Origin: Mangifera indica
Taxonomy: Eukaryota > Streptophyta > Magnoliopsida > Sapindales > Anacardiaceae
DNA length: 64,000 nucleotides
NCBI RefSeq assembly: GCF_011075055.1
Contig: NC_058152.1
Coordinates: forward strand, 11,275,228-11,339,227
Reading direction: 5' to 3'
Each line of letters starts with the position of its first letter. Within the stretch, counting starts at the first letter, position 1. The notes beneath the pieces were generated by a model. It saw nothing but the letters and a program-made list of their open reading frames with translations, was not told the DNA's origin and made no database searches. This document shows positions 34,020 through 51,089 of this stretch, piece after piece. Both the position numbers and the translations under genes were made by a program.

Positions 34020-35640
34020 TTTTTATGTTACATGTTATATATTTTATGATATAATACGATATAAATAAAAAAATAATACATATTTTACAATATATCATAT
34101 ATTATAATGTATATCATATGATATGATATGATTAGAGATGATAATTTGGATCTGACTTTAGGGGCTCCGACTCTAACGGGAAGGGGATTCCCAGATAAAA
34201 ACGGGGAAGGGGACGAAGACGGGAATGAAAAAAATCTCTCCAATCGGGAACCGACCAGGGATGGGGATACATGTGTCCCCTCCCCGCCCCGACCCTTCCC
34301 CTCCCAGCCCCTATCCCCGTCCCTTTATATTAATATATTTATTTAAAATACTAATATATTTTTACAGTTTTAAATTTTTTATATTTTTCAAATTTATTTA
34401 AGTTTTTGTTGTGCATATTAAAGGAGTTAATATATTATATTTATGATATTTGAAATAGTAGATTAATTTTAATTTTGCTTAATTTTATTATTTAATATAT
34501 TTATATTGTATTTACAAAGTAAAAAGAATATATTTTTTTTACGGGTACAGGGGAGGGATTTTTTCCCACGGGGATGGGGAGAGGATGGGGAGGGGATTTT
34601 TCTTTGCGGGGAAGGGACGGAGAATCATTTTCATCCCCGTAGCAGGGACGGGTCAGGGACGGTGATTAATATCCCCTACGGGGGCTGGGACGGGGATTGA
34701 GATCCCCTTCCCGTTGCCATCCCTAGATACGATACATATTATCAATATAAATTAATACATTTTTTTAAAAAAATAATAACATGGTAGATGTGTGTTTGAA
34801 AATTTTTAAAATTTCAGAAAGTGTTTATAATATTTTTTAAGATAATGAAGTGGTTATTAGAAATTTTTTTTATTATTTTAATTATATTTATTTTTTTTTA
34901 AAAGACGTATTTTACTATATATGATACATATCTTATGATAAGATATAACACATAAAAAATGATACAATATAACACATAAAAAATTATTTTTAAAAAGACG
35001 TATTTTACTATATAATGTATCCTAAGCTTAGTAGTCAAATCAACTATCGTATCGTGTATTGAAAACTAAATTTATCATATCATGTATTATATCATATCGT
35101 ATGATACTTTTTTAAAAAATAATATAATAAAATATTAACAATTTATATTTGATATGTCATCATTTTAGAAAATATCACAAATACATCTAAAAATTTAAAA
35201 TTTTTCATATACACTTTTACTGCATCTTAATTTTCTTTAAAAAGATATATTGATTCATATCGGTAATATATATCATATCATAAGATATATATTATATCGT
35301 ATAATACGTCATTGTATCATATTAAGTTGATATGTCTTTGGATACGTATTATTTCTCATATATATTTTATCATAACATATATTGTAAGATACTGATAACC
35401 ATGATTTTATAGTGTATCAAATTAGTGTTATATAATAAATATTTTTAAAAAAATGATGATACTGTAGAGATGCATCTGAAAATTTTTAATATTTATGATA
35501 TTTTCCAAGATGACAATGTGACGATTATAATTTAATTTAACTTATTTTTATTAATATTGTATGATTTTTATAAAAATATATTATATGATACAAAATAATA
35601 TACGATATAAAAAAATTAAGTTTTTAATATATAATATAAT
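34020..35640. repeat. AT-rich inverted-module repeat R4, split by a MITE
   Basis: Fourth copy of the TATCATA/ATACGATA repeat, interrupted near its left end by the hAT-like element at 34133-34725. The forward module starts near 34740, the inverted module spans about 35110-35290, and the last forward module ends near 35640. Confidence 0.55.
34133..34725. mobile_element. hAT-like MITE, GC-rich ends, 8-bp target duplication
   Basis: 593 bases flanked by GATATGAT (34125-34132) and GATACGAT (34726-34733), seven of eight matching. Ends are TAGAGATGATAA and, inward from the right, TAGGGATGGCAACGGG. GC-rich arms with GGGGA/TCCCC words surround an AT-rich core. The equivalent site in R6 near 57500 is empty (GATATGATACGATACATATT). 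No transposase. Confidence 0.78.
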
Positions 35641-35791
35641 ACTCAATTTTACTAAAAAGTGAATATATTCTATTCCAGGCCAACAGTATTATTTAAGTCC
35701 AACAAAAGGTTTCAACATCAAGTGAAGTAACCAGCCTTTGCAAGTAAAAATTTACATGCCAAGGAGAAGAAGATCGCCTAAATTCATTTAA

Positions 35792-36307
35792 GGGAAAAGG
35801 ACTCTTTCCCACCCATTTTTTAGCCCTATCTCAAACGCATACTCATGTTTGATAAAAAATTCAAACAATCACCCAAAGTTTAATTTGTTTGCACCCACCT
35901 ACATATTTTATGTTAGATTAAGGGGTAAATTCATCATTTTATCAATAATATTAAATAATTAAATTTTATCTTATTCCCCCCTTTAATTTGAAAAATTAAC
36001 ATTTGTCCTCTGAATTAAGTTTTAAAAAATTCACTTTTCCCCCCTAGAATGCAGCCATTTTTTTCGACAATGGCGGAGCAATTTTCGTCCAGAGGTTGAC
36101 CACCTCTGGACGACGATGACCTTTGGATGACAATCGTCGTCCAGATCTTTAGATGACGAAGTGTTGTCTAGTCTGGACGACGTTTCGTTGTCTATTTTGG
36201 ACGATGTTTCGTCATCCATTCTAGACGACAAGTGTCGTCCATTCTCTATCGTTCAGTGAAGCTCAACGAGCGTCGTCCGAATCTAGACGACACTCGTCAT
36301 TCTAACT
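35792..36307. mobile_element. Unclassified insertion rich in GTCGTCC/GGACGAC repeats
   Basis: This segment replaces about 370 bases of the conserved spacer seen at 11230-11600 and 58550-58890. Its left part has TTCCCACCCATTTTTTAG and GGGTAAATTCATCATTTT; its right part (36055-36300) holds many short inverted words such as GTCGTCCAGA and TCTGGACGAC. The minus frame at 36031-36231 is a product of those repeats, so I do not call it a gene. Confidence 0.45.
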
Positions 36308-36549
36308 CCAGCCAACCACTTTACCAAAAACAAAAATCTTAATTAAATATTTAATTTGAAATTCATCCAAAACCATAGAACAATAATATTTTAACTATAT
36401 ATTTTTTAGTTTTATCCAAAAAATTAAAATAAATAATTTATAATATAGTAATTCTAAAACTCATATTTTACACCCCTCACTATTATCTTAAATCTATAAA
36501 ATAAAAATAAAAACCTTTCATTAAAAAAAAAAAAAAAATCTTGTGGTCT

Positions 36550-36970
36550 CTGTGGCTACAGCAGCTGCATCATGAACAATAATAATATTGGAGATGATAC
36601 TGGCACTCGATTGATTCATCTTCACTGAACGCCTTCCTCTTGATGAACTCAACACAGTCGTGGGGATCCGCCGGGTTGTAGTTATAAATTATAATACGCG
36701 TGGGATATCGAGGAGGACGGTAAGGAGCGCATTCTTGTCCTTGTTGCTGTTGGATTGGTTTGTAATTTTGAAAGCACGATGAGGCGAAAGACTGCCTCGT
36801 GAAAACGCTCGAGGCGGATCATGGGAGTGAGTGGTTTGGAGGGTCGGGCGACGGTGGTGGTGGTGAATCTTTGGAGGCAGCGGAGGCAGAGATTAAAATT
36901 TGTTTTATTGCATTTTTCTGATGGGGCTGGCCGCAACCTGGATGCATGCATGGAGGACGGAAGATTCAAG
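36550..36970 (-). pseudogene. Second remnant of the unidentified small gene
   Basis: Homologous to 24561-24950. One minus frame (36969-36682) reads LRCLQRFTTTTVARPSKPL then LERFHEAVFRLIVLSK; the VEFIKRKAF portion is in another frame. No domain is recognised. Confidence 0.3.
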
Positions 36971-37114
36971 GTTCAAGGTTATTTCTGTAATTAAACAAAT
37001 ACTAACAAAAGTTCAAGGTTGTTTACCGGAACTCCAATTGGAAAATACTTTCGTGAAGCAGTCTTACTACAGTATATTGCTGATGCAGTAACATATTCCA
37101 ACAAAGTATTATAG

Positions 37115-37600
37115 GGTTTTTTGGTCTCTTAGAATAAAAGGTTATTTTAATAATTTATTTTTTATTATTAATATTATTTTATTCGATTTGTTAATAAAAA
37201 AATATTTTGATATTTTTTTATTATTATTAATGATATAATTGAAAATATAGAAAGTAATGTGATTATCTTTTTACCTTAGATATTATAAAATCACCAAAGT
37301 AATTTTGATTTTATTATAATTATATTTTTACTTATAAATTTTTTAAAACAAAAATATTCTTATTTTCAATTAATATAATAAGTAATAAAAAATATATTTT
37401 AAAATAACTACACCTAAGGATATTTAAATAAAATAATATTTTAATATTTTTATTACCTCTAACTGAATACAATAATTATTTATATTTACTAATTTTTATC
37501 AATTTTTATTAAATATAGTAATAATTTATATTTAATAATTTTTTAAGTAATCTATTTTTAATGTAACCTTTCACTTTTAGTAATAAAATATACTCTAACC
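37115..37600. mobile_element. Degenerate Tourist-like MITE
   Basis: Counterpart of 3030-3520. The right end, read inward, is GTGCATTTGGTTAGAGTA, closer to a GTTTGGTT-type terminus than the first copy. Confidence 0.45.
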
Positions 37601-37619
37601 AAATGCACATGTATACTAT

Positions 37620-38482
37620 ATTCCAAGTCATTCATCGTGATATGAAAGCTAGAAATATTCTTCTAAATGCTGACCTGGTTCAAAAAATTTCAGATTTTGG
37701 AATAGTGAAATTGTTCGAAATGGGTAAAACTCAAGGGGATACAAGTAGAGTTGTTGTGACCTTGTTGTGTATATAAAAATTAAAACATAGACCTTGCTAA
37801 ATAAAATTAATCTAATCCATCTATGGCCATTTCTTCAGTGGATATATGGCTCCAGAGTACCTCAAGCATGGACAATTCTCAGTCAAGTCTGATGTTTTCA
37901 GCTTTCGTGTGCTGGTCCTGGAAATCATCAGTGGTCAAAAGAATAGTTCCTTTCATAACGAGCAGCAAGCACAAGATTTGTTAACCTACATAACTGAACA
38001 TAAGTCTAAGCGAATCTCACCCTGCTTGAGTTGCTCAAAAGCAAAATCACAACAAATTGTATCCAACGCAGACAATCTTGATTGCGGGTCGGACTGTTAA
38101 CTCAAGATGTTACAATTTTTTCTTATAGGTTCAACTGACTGTTGATATTTTTGACAGGCATGGAGAAATTAGAACGAACAGACAGCCTTGAATCTGATAG
38201 ACCCTACTTTGAGAGTTGGTTCAAGCAGTGAAGTGATAACATGTATTCACATTGGGTTGCTTTGTGCTCAAGAAAATGTCTCAAATAGACCTACGATGGC
38301 TTCAGTTGTTCTCACGCTCACTAGCTACTCTTTATCTCTCCCTGTTCCATCGAAACTGGGATTTTTTCATACAACCGAACTCGAAGATGGGTGATTCAGA
38401 ATCACCTATGCTGGATCACAATCAAAATCGTGTTCAATTTTCCTTGAATGAGGCTTCATTTACTGAGCTAGAGGCTAGTTAA
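37620..38482 (+). pseudogene. P5: decayed CRK-like kinase remnant (exons 5-7)
   Basis: Counterpart of P1 but better preserved. Pieces are [80 protein letters not shown], and AWRN, TAG, NEQTALNLIDPTLRVGSSSE, IHIGLLCAQENVSNRPTMAS. The TAG after AWRN and the missing 5' exons make it a pseudogene. It ends about 80 bases from gene F. Confidence 0.8.
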
Positions 38483-38564
38483 CATGTCCTGTACACACGA
38501 AATGTCTTGAGAACAAGCATTATTAAATCATAAACAAGCCTTATTTGTATTGAATGTAGTTGTT

Positions 38565-42056
<3,492 letters not shown>

Positions 42057-42189
42057 GATGCTTGATTTCCAGATTCCAGTTCTGATCATACAAAGTCAAT
42101 TGCAGGTAAATTAGGCCCCCCATCAACAAGCTTATAGCCCCAAATGGAGGACTATTAGGAGTTGACTTGATTGCCATGGTGAGCATTAA

Positions 42190-43460
42190 TTTCCATCAAG
42201 CAAATGAAATTTCAAGAGGAATTGTATAAATTTTACTTTCAAACTAAAACGCGTTCGAAGTTTGATTCCAAATGAACAAAGTTTACATTTAACAATATAC
42301 TAACGAATATTAACGTTTGATGTATCATTATTCAGGTAATTTTGAATTAAAGATAAAAAAAAATTAAATCACATATGATAACACATCATCATTGTTGTTA
42401 ACCGCACATGAGTGAGTAAATGATATTTTTAGAGTTCAAAGGTGAAAACTTGAAATTGCAACATACTTTAGATGGGAAGAAGTCTATCAGTAAAAACTAA
42501 CGAAATGATATCTTTTTGGCAATGGATCACTGTGATGTTACTGAGAAATTGTATTCTACATGTGTACAGATAGATCCTCCTATTTATCATTCCAAATTAT
42601 TCAAGGTACCATCAAATATCTAAGCTTTTTACTTAGTAATAGCTCTAATTTCCATTGTCAACTTTCAGATTTTCCAAATCATTCTTAATAATTTACTTTC
42701 ACTTAACCCATTTATCATTGAGAGAATTTTACAGTTTTTTTTAATCCCTACTAACCCCTATATGATTGAGATATTGGCTTTTTCATTTGGATAGAAGTAA
42801 AGTTGATGGTAAAGATCAGAACATTGTAATTAGTGTTGAGAATCAAACCAAACGCGTACGGCCAAGTAAGTAACGTCAGATAGGGAAACGGCAGGATACT
42901 TTCTGGGAAAAAGAGATGAAAAGGAAGAAAATGAAATGGTAGGGCATCCTCCCGATAAGAGGAATAAACTATAATGTCTCCTAATTTATAATTATTTGTT
43001 CCATTGGTCAGCACTTCTTTATATTTTATAAATATGGCATTTTATATCAATTTCGTATGCCTGGAGGCAAGATCATTGTTGTGGACGACTTTCCACGCAT
43101 AAAAATAAATTAGAAAATTCTTTGGAGATCTACAATTTTGGTTTTGGAAAAGTCAAGAGTCAATGAGAATTAATCTATAAAATCCTCGAAAATTGCCCAT
43201 TTAAATTTGCAAAAAGACAGAATATTCCCAAGTAGCTTCTGTAAGCTATAGATCTTCAACCTAATGGATCCTTTATTTACTCAAAAAAAAAAAAAAAACC
43301 TAATAGATCCTTTGCATTGATGGTATGAGTGCTGATTGACCACTGCTGACTTACAAAAAGTACTTCATTATGTCCCATTTTGAAAGATTCGGAGACAAAA
43401 ATGCCTAAACAGAACCATTTAGGTATCAGCTTCGTATCTTATAACATTCTTGTTTTGGTA
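42190..43460. other. Upstream region of gene F, no gene seen
   Basis: Duplicate of 8090-9355 with few differences, for example a longer A-run near 43282-43297. No gene is evident. Confidence 0.4.
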
Positions 43461-43468
43461 GGTTTAGG

Positions 43469-44119
43469 TAGGTTGGACTCGAATCGAGTCCATTTGAATG
43501 AGCTTGAAATAAGTTAGCCTTAACCGAGCTCCGTCAAGTTCGAGTTTGAGTTACTCGTCAAAATTTTCAATTAAAAATTTTAATACAAAACGACGTTGTT
43601 TTGTTTAAGTCTGGATTCAAGCCAAGCTCGGCTCAAACGAGCTCGAAACGAGCTGGCCCTAGCCTAGCTCGAGCTCAAGCTTAATTGTCAAAGTTTTTAA
43701 ATTAAAATTTTAGATACAAAACGACGTCGTTTTGACTAATATGTATTAAAACGACGTCGTTTTAATACCGAATATTCGAATTCGAAGCGAACTAAGCCAA
43801 GTTCGAGCTCAAACATAACAAGCTTGACGAGCCCAAGCTCGAGCTCGAGCTATATTATTTTTAAGTCGAACCGAGCTCGAGCTCAAACTCGGTTCGGCTT
43901 AAATCTAACCCTAATTTTGACTAATATGTATTAAAATGACATCGTTTTAATAACAAACAACCAGTCAAACCGAATTCGAATCGAGTTCATTTTAATAACG
44001 AACAATCAGTTGAGCCGAATTCGAATCGAGTTCAAACTTACCTTCCACGAGCTCGGTTATATGTTTACCGAGCCGAGCTCAAGCTCGAGCTCAAACGGCT
44101 AGACTTGAATCCAGCCCCA
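43469..44119. mobile_element. hAT-like MITE, duplicon copy of 9364-9974
   Basis: 651 bases, flanked by GGTTTAGG (43461-43468) and GGTTTACG (44120-44127). It is longer than its counterpart because of extra GAGCTCGAGCTC words. Being at the same site, it was inserted before the duplication. Confidence 0.75.
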
Positions 44120-44159
44120 GGTTTACGTAGTCAACACTGTTATGTTTGAAACGCTCAAC

Positions 44160-44414
44160 TCAACTTTTCAACGTATCAATTGGGTTCCCACACCTCCAAT
44201 TAGAACATGCATTTTGAAAGTATACAAAGCAAAGTCTTATGCGTTTATTCTGATAATCGTCGCAGCCAATTTGTTGGTGGGCTTCGTTGTAACTTACCTT
44301 CCATCTTAACCAATTAACGCAATTCCGAATTGTATGAACTACATGTCGAGCCCAATCACTAGACTTATAAAGGGCTTCACTCAAAATGTATGAGACCAAT
44401 TGTAGAAAACCCAA
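44160..44414 (-). other. Unidentified 84-codon frame
   Basis: Duplicon version of the frame at 10015-10254, with an ATG giving MGFLQLVSYILSEALYKSSD. It is Trp and Cys rich with no recognised domain. Retention of the frame means little because the duplication is recent. Confidence 0.22.
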
Positions 44415-44461
44415 CTACAAAATACACCAGTATGGCCTTTTTATATCTTCCATTCCAAGGG

Positions 44462-45250
44462 AGATGTGGTGATTAGAAATTTTTTTATTATTTTACTAAT
44501 ATTTAATTATTTTATTTTTAAAAAGACATATTCTACTGTATATGATACATATCTTATTATACGATATAACATATATGAAAAATGATATGTATCTTATATC
44601 TGGTAGTCAAATCACATATCGTATCATGTATCAAAAAGCAAATTTATTATATTATCTGATACTTTTTAAAAAAAAACTCTAATAAAATATTAACAATTTA
44701 TAACTAACATATCATCATTTTATAAAATATTACAAACACCTCTAAAAATTTAAAATTTTTCATATACACTCTTACTAAATTTTAATTTTCTTTAAAAATG
44801 TATATTGATTCGTATCGGTAATATGTATCATATTGTAAGATACGTATCATATCGTACAATATGTTACTATATCATATTAACTAGACACACCTTAAAATAT
44901 ATATCGTTTTTTATTTGTATCGTATCATGATGTCTATTGTAAGATACTGACAATTATGATCTTAAGGTGTATCAAATTAGTATTATTTAATAGACGTATT
45001 CTACTATACGATATATATCATTGATACAAATCAATATATACTTTTATAAGAATGATGATGTAGTAGAGATGTATCTGAAAATTTTAAATTTTTGTAGAAT
45101 ATTTGTGATATTTTTCAAGATAACAATGTGATAATTATAATTTATTTTATTTTACCAATATTGTATTATTTTTATAAAAATATATTATACGATATAATAC
45201 GATGTATAATATAAAAAAATTATGTTTTTGATATATAATATAATACACAA
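44462..45250. repeat. AT-rich inverted-module repeat R5
   Basis: Near-identical to R2, with the same truncated first module. Confidence 0.55.
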
Positions 45251-46270
45251 TTTTATTAACACAGGGCAATATATTGTATTCCAAGTCAATAATATTATTT
45301 AAGTCCAACAAAAGGTTTCAACTTCAAGTGAAGTAACCAGCCTTAGCAAGTAAAAATTTACATGCCAAGGAGAAGATGATCGTCTAAAATCACTTCAAAA
45401 CATCTGCAAAGATTCAGGATTATAGAGAAAATTAAAAATCAAGGATAAGGGATAAGATCAGTCTATGGAAAATATTGATCAGTTCTTCGAAAGTGCTAAC
45501 GAGTATTTTCGGTTTACATTTTGTTTATCTAAAAAGTTACACCAATGAGAAGTGTATCGAATTATAAGATACAATTAAATACAAAAAAATGATTCGAACA
45601 ATATGTTTTCAAAGTGTTTTGACTTAATACTCGAAAACCCATTATGTTGTAGAATCAGAGCTTAAATTATTGTCACAAATTTATTAGTAAGATATTTAAT
45701 ATAAAAAATTTAAACTCTATTTTTATTTTTCTATAGATTGAACCACTTTACCAAAAACAAAAATCATAATTAAATTTTTAATTTGAAATTCAGCCAAAAC
45801 CATAGGACAATAATATTTTAACTATATATTTTCTATTTTTATCCAAAAATTAAAATAAATAAATTTATAATATAATAATTCTAAAATTCATATTTTACAC
45901 TCATCACTAATATCTTAAATCTATAAAATAAAAATAAAAACTTTTCATTAAAAAAAAAAAATCTTGTGGTCTCTGTGGCTACAGCAGCTGCATCACGAAC
46001 AATAATATTATTGAAGATGATACTGGCACTCGATTGATTCATCATCACTGAACGCCTTCCTCTTGATGAACTCAACACAGTCGTGGGGATTATAATTTAT
46101 TTTTTTTTACCAATAATATTGGAGATATTATTGTTCCTCTTCATAAACAATAATATCTCTCTAATAATATTATAATATCATCAAAGTAATCTTAATTTTA
46201 TTATATTCTTATTTACAATTTTCAATTGATATAATAAATAATAGAAAAAAATATTTTAAAATAATTGTAC
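45251..46270. other. Unit spacer, no intact gene
   Basis: Near-identical to 11106-12125, including the small-gene remnant at about 45960-46085. The AT-rich remainder shows no gene. Confidence 0.4.
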
Positions 46271-46273
46271 ATA

Positions 46274-46685
46274 GTCCAAAAACTATCAGATTTTGGAATG
46301 GTGAAATTGTTCCAAATGGGTAAAACTCAACGGGATACAAGTAGACTTGTTGGGACCTTGTAGCGTACATAGAAATTAAAACATAGACTTTGCTAAATAA
46401 AATTAATCTAATCCATCTATGGCCATTTTTTCAGTGGACATATGGCTCCAGAGCACCTCAAGCATGGACAATTCTCAGTCAAGTATGATGTTTTCACCTT
46501 TCGTGGGCTGGTCCTGTAAATCATCAGTGGTCAAAAGAATAGTTCCTTTCATAACGAAGAGCAAGCACAAGATTTGTTAACCTACATAACTGAACATAAG
46601 TCTAGGCAAATCTCACCTTGCTTGAGTTGCTCAAAAGTAAAATCACAACAAACTGTATCGAAAGCGGACAATCTTGATTGCAGGT
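46274..46685 (+). pseudogene. P6: decayed CRK-like kinase remnant, copy of P2
   Basis: Same content as P2 ([38 protein letters not shown] in exon 6) and the same junction with a 32-base filler into the CRK gene. The join therefore predates the duplication. Confidence 0.75.
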
Positions 46686-46699
46686 CGGTAATGGCAGCA

Positions 46700-49600
46700 T
46701 TACAGAGAAACTGCTAACCTACTCTGCCCTGTCTTGCTACGACTGCAGAATGCCAGGCGTTTCGGTAATGGCAGCGTTACAGAGAAACTGCTAAGCATGA
46801 GTAGTACAGCTGCCATTGTAGGTCTGTCTGCTGGATCTTCCTGAATGCACAATAATGCGATATGGATGTATCGGGTGAGTTCATTTCGATGAAAAGATAT
46901 GCCTAGAGTTTGATCTGTTAGCTCCAATGGAGTTCCATCCCTCCAAAGTCTCCAGGCCTGGAACAAAATCAGTTAATTCTCAGAACAAACAGATAGACAA
47001 ATTGAAGGAATCTGAGTTTGTAGCTTACATAGCTCAAGAGGTCCTCTGCATAATCTGATTGATAGAAAGAACTATTCTTTCTGCCGCTTATGATCTCTAG
47101 TATTAGAACTCCATAGCTGTATACATCGGACTTGATTGAAAAATCTCCATGCAATGCATATTCTGGAGGCATATAACTGCTGAAAGGCAGCACCATTTAT
47201 ATATCAATTAGCATCCAAATAGCTAATAAGAATAATAGGGAGATTAGATTAATTGGAACATGCCGATGTAAAAATTCAACCTATTGTCAAAATACAAAGT
47301 CACAGACTATACAATCAATATTTTATCATCCTCAATTGATATGAGATATTTATACATACTCAACATTTCACTTCTTATAGCATATAGAGTGTGGATACAT
47401 ACCTAACATCTATTTCACCGCTCACGAGATATATACCCAACCCAGAGCGGGTCTTGACATATTATCTTCAACATCTAGGGTGTGGATGTGTACCTAGCAT
47501 CTATGGTCTTACAAGACTCAGCATACTAGTATCTGGGGTCTTATAGGACTTAACGTCCTCGTTGAGTTTGCCCCACCATGTTCAAATGGACACGTAGAGT
47601 AGCTTTGATATTATTTGTAAAATCTTAGTCCAATATCTCAACCCACCGTGAAGATATTGTTTTATTTAACCTATATTTTATTATAATTCCAAAGTGATGT
47701 GGGATGTTAATACATGTCAAACATTTCTCTGGTGTTTTATTGATGTAGGATTTATCTTAGGATGTTACAATAATAAAACACTTTAAGTTTGGTGTTAAAT
47801 CTTACTATGTGCCAACAATTTTGCTTGTATTCCCTTGACTTTGATCCACCCCACAAATCCTTGCCATGCCAAAATCTGCTATCTTTGGGTTCATGTCCTC
47901 GTCCAAGAGAACATTGCTGGCTTTGAGGTCACAATGAATAATCCTGAGCTTGGAATCCTCATGAAGAGATAGGAGACCTCGAGCAATTCCTCCTATAATC
48001 TTACATCGCATTAACCAATCCAATTGCCGTTGTTTTCCAGGATCTACACAAACATCCATCAAAATCATACATCTCTAGCTGTGAAGTGAGACATTGAAAT
48101 TCCTATTGGAACAATGATATAAGAATCCAATTTTGAATACACAAATAATATATTATTACATGATTAGGTGTTATTTTATACTTATTTCAATCACTCAATC
48201 ATATAATGACATATTGTGTACTAAAAAATAGGTTCTAATTTGATATTATGAAGTATGGAAGGAAAGGGTTCAAACCAAGAAGGAAGTAATCAAGGCTCTT
48301 GTTGGGCACAAACTCATAGACAAGTATTTTCTCCTCTTCTTCAGCACAAAATCCCAGTAAACTCACCAAATTTCTGTGCTGAAGCTTGGCTACCAAGGCA
48401 ACCTCATTCCTGAATTCTTCTAAACCTTGACCTGAGCTTTCTGATAGCCTCTTTATAGCTACCATCTGTCCATTATGCAATGTACCCTGAAGACATATAC
48501 AACATAACCATTATGCAGTGTACCCTGAAGAAAAAAGGGAAATTTTCTTACCTTGTATACACTGCCAAATCCACCCTCACCAATCTTGTTTCCTTCAGAG
48601 AAATTGCATGTGGCAGCTATAATGGAATGCAAGTCTAATTGTAAAGATTCCACCACAAAAATTTCATTTCCACCTGAACAGTATATCAATGAAAATCTAA
48701 GTTAATTTTAATCAGTGTTTTCAGATCCAGACCGAATATTGCCCCGAAGAAGGGGTAAATCCGAGTCAACTGACATTCAGATCGGTTAACTGATGGTCAT
48801 ACCAGGTTACTGTTTAAATCAATATTAAAAAGAGCAATACTATGTGTACCCACTTTGGGTACACAAATGTATACACAATCATATATGTCATCATATGATT
48901 GGTTATTGTTTTAATGTTAATTCAAAATCATCCAATCACATGATGACACATATGATTGTGTATATATTTATGTACCCAAAGTGGGTACACATAGTTTTAT
49001 TGTAATAGGAGCTTTTGAGTTCTGTTATATAGTACCATTTCCCTCTTTTGCTACTTGGTACTCTTTTCTTCTAAGGAGGCAGTAGCATGAAGCGGATAAA
49101 ATTATTATGAAAACAAGGGCTGCAGGAACTGTACTTGTGATAATTGTCTCTGGGGAGATCTTCCTATTTCCTGCACACAAACATTATTTTTCAACTAAGA
49201 CACAATATACTTACCTATAATGATATGCTTCAGCAGAAAAGTTAGAATAAGCAGATCATATTCAATAGGATCCACGAAGTAATTCTAATACCATTTGTAA
49301 TGATCAAATAAATTGGCCCACTATTGTCCATATAGGATGCTTATTGATACCCAACATACCTTTGGCGTTTTGTTTAGGTGCTTTATATATATATATTTTT
49401 TGAATCAAATGCTTACCTCCGGAATTTGTCAACGTTGCTGGTGGTGGTGGAGGTGAAGGTGACGATGGAGGAGTCGCATTTGTAGGAGGAGAAGGCGGTG
49501 GTTGAGAGGCCTCAGCGTAAAAGGGATAAACTTCAAACCTGATGTTGCAGCTCGGCTTATAAACTCGACCTCCTTTCTTCCCATTACAACAACTAGGAAT

Positions 49601-50257
49601 CTCACTAACACAATTAGCCAAACACATCCTGCAGTCGAATGAAACAATGTCAGGAGTGCATTGCACCAGTCCATATAGCCTATTAAAAGTTGTCAAATTC
49701 ACATCTTCACTTGCAAAAAATTTGCTAGAACCCACAGCTTAATTCACCAAACTGCCCATTAAATTACCCAAAGCCTCATTAAACTGACTTGGATTTGAAG
49801 CATTGTTTATGCTCCCCAGATAAACAGTAGGCTGTTCTTCCGTAACCGCAAAAATGGATCTGTTTGAGTATCTCAACATGCACTCATCATACCATATAAT
49901 GGCCTCCTTCTGGTTTGGGCAAAGGGTTGTGATATTTTCACAAGAGGCCTTGACACAAGTTTGGCACAAACTTAGAGAGATGTCTCCTCTGCAAAGAAGG
50001 AGGCCATTGGCTGCATCAAAGCCCTGCAGGGCACCACTGCTGGTGTTGTAAAATCCATTGGTGAGGGTGGCATTTGAGAGGAGAGAAGAGAGAGTGGCAT
50101 TGAGGTTTTTTGAGAAGGCAGAATTGGGAGTGAAAGTTGAGGTGTTTGGGCACATGTGGTAGCGGTATTTGGGTTGTTGGGCTGTGATCTTGGGAGAGAT
50201 AATAAGCATAACAATGGCTGAAAGGATGAGTAGTTCTAGCCAAAGTGAACAAGCCAT
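46700..50257 (-). pseudogene. CRK gene G: near-copy of C with the same nonsense codon
   Basis: Model: 50257-49417, 49170-49036, 48673-48552, 48486-48276, 48043-47806, 47179-47029 and 46957-46700, at a constant offset of 34143 from gene C. The TAA at 49741-49739 is the same change as in [17 protein letters not shown] and the shortened tail GQSRLAVSL are shared too. I noticed one coding difference, NELTRY for NEVTRY in exon 7. A 172-residue product with signal peptide and one DUF26 domain is the longest that could be made from the normal start. Confidence 0.85.
48832..49004. mobile_element. Fold-back MITE in intron 2 of gene G
   Basis: Duplicon copy of 14689-14861, differing by at least one base in the right arm (TTTATGTACCC for TTTGTGTACCC). 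Confidence 0.7.
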
Positions 50258-50399
50258 GATGCTTGATTTCCAGTTCTGATCATACAATGCAAATGGCAAC
50301 TAAATTCAGCCCCTAATCAACAAGCTAATGGGCTCCTAATCAACAAGCTAATGGCCCCAAATGGAAGATTCTTAGGAGTTGACTTGACTCCCATGGTGA

Positions 50400-51085
50400 G
50401 CGTTAATTCCCATCAGGCAAATGAACTTTCAAGAGAAATTGTATAAATTTTACTTTCAAACTAAGAAGTGTTCAAAGTTTGATTCCAAATGAAAACTGAT
50501 TAAAGTATGTCAAACAATAAGTAATACTTCATGTTCTAATAAAACATATAGTCAAATAATAAAACATTTTTATCGAACAAGGGTTGTTTGGTTTTTTTTC
50601 TTTTATCATTGATCTAAACCGTAAAATCATCCCAAAATTATTACAAACATTCCCTTAATTAAACACACATAAACTTTGATTCTCACATAAAAATGGATTT
50701 TATTAACGGATATTAACTGATGATATGTTATTATTTATATGATTTTAAATTAGAGATAAAAATAACAATTAAATCACCCATATCACGTCAAAGTTGACAC
50801 TTGTTAGTAGTCATTTTGTCGGAAAATGATGAAAAAAATACGAATAAAATTTGGATTGAATAATTTACTTGTTCACATAAATTCTCGATATGATCCCTAA
50901 ATGACCAAACTTTTCCACTCGTTGTATGTGACAATATTAGCAATACGAAATTACTTTAATATTTCATGTATAGACAATACATAAGAACAAGTACAAACAA
51001 ATTAATGTATTATTATTTAAATGATTTTGAATAGGCAAATAAATAAAAAATTAAATTTTCTAATTATCTAATTTATCTATGGCCA
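50400..51085. other. Upstream region of gene G, no gene seen
   Basis: Nearly identical to 16257-16840; similarity to the first copy falls after about 51000. Confidence 0.4.
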
Positions 51086-51089
51086 TTTT

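Noticed and set aside
34128..34700. Gly/Asp/Pro-rich plus frames
   Set aside because: Derived from GGGGA/TCCCC repeats in the arms of the MITE at 34133-34725.
36031..36231. Frame with repeated DDETSSKID-like units
   Set aside because: Produced by GTCGTC/GACGAC repeats of an inserted element; no start context, domain or conservation.
36522..36538. Poly(A) run as the tail of a processed retrocopy
   Set aside because: The adjacent gene remnant is on the minus strand, so the run would be on its wrong strand for a 3' tail, and no target duplication is visible.
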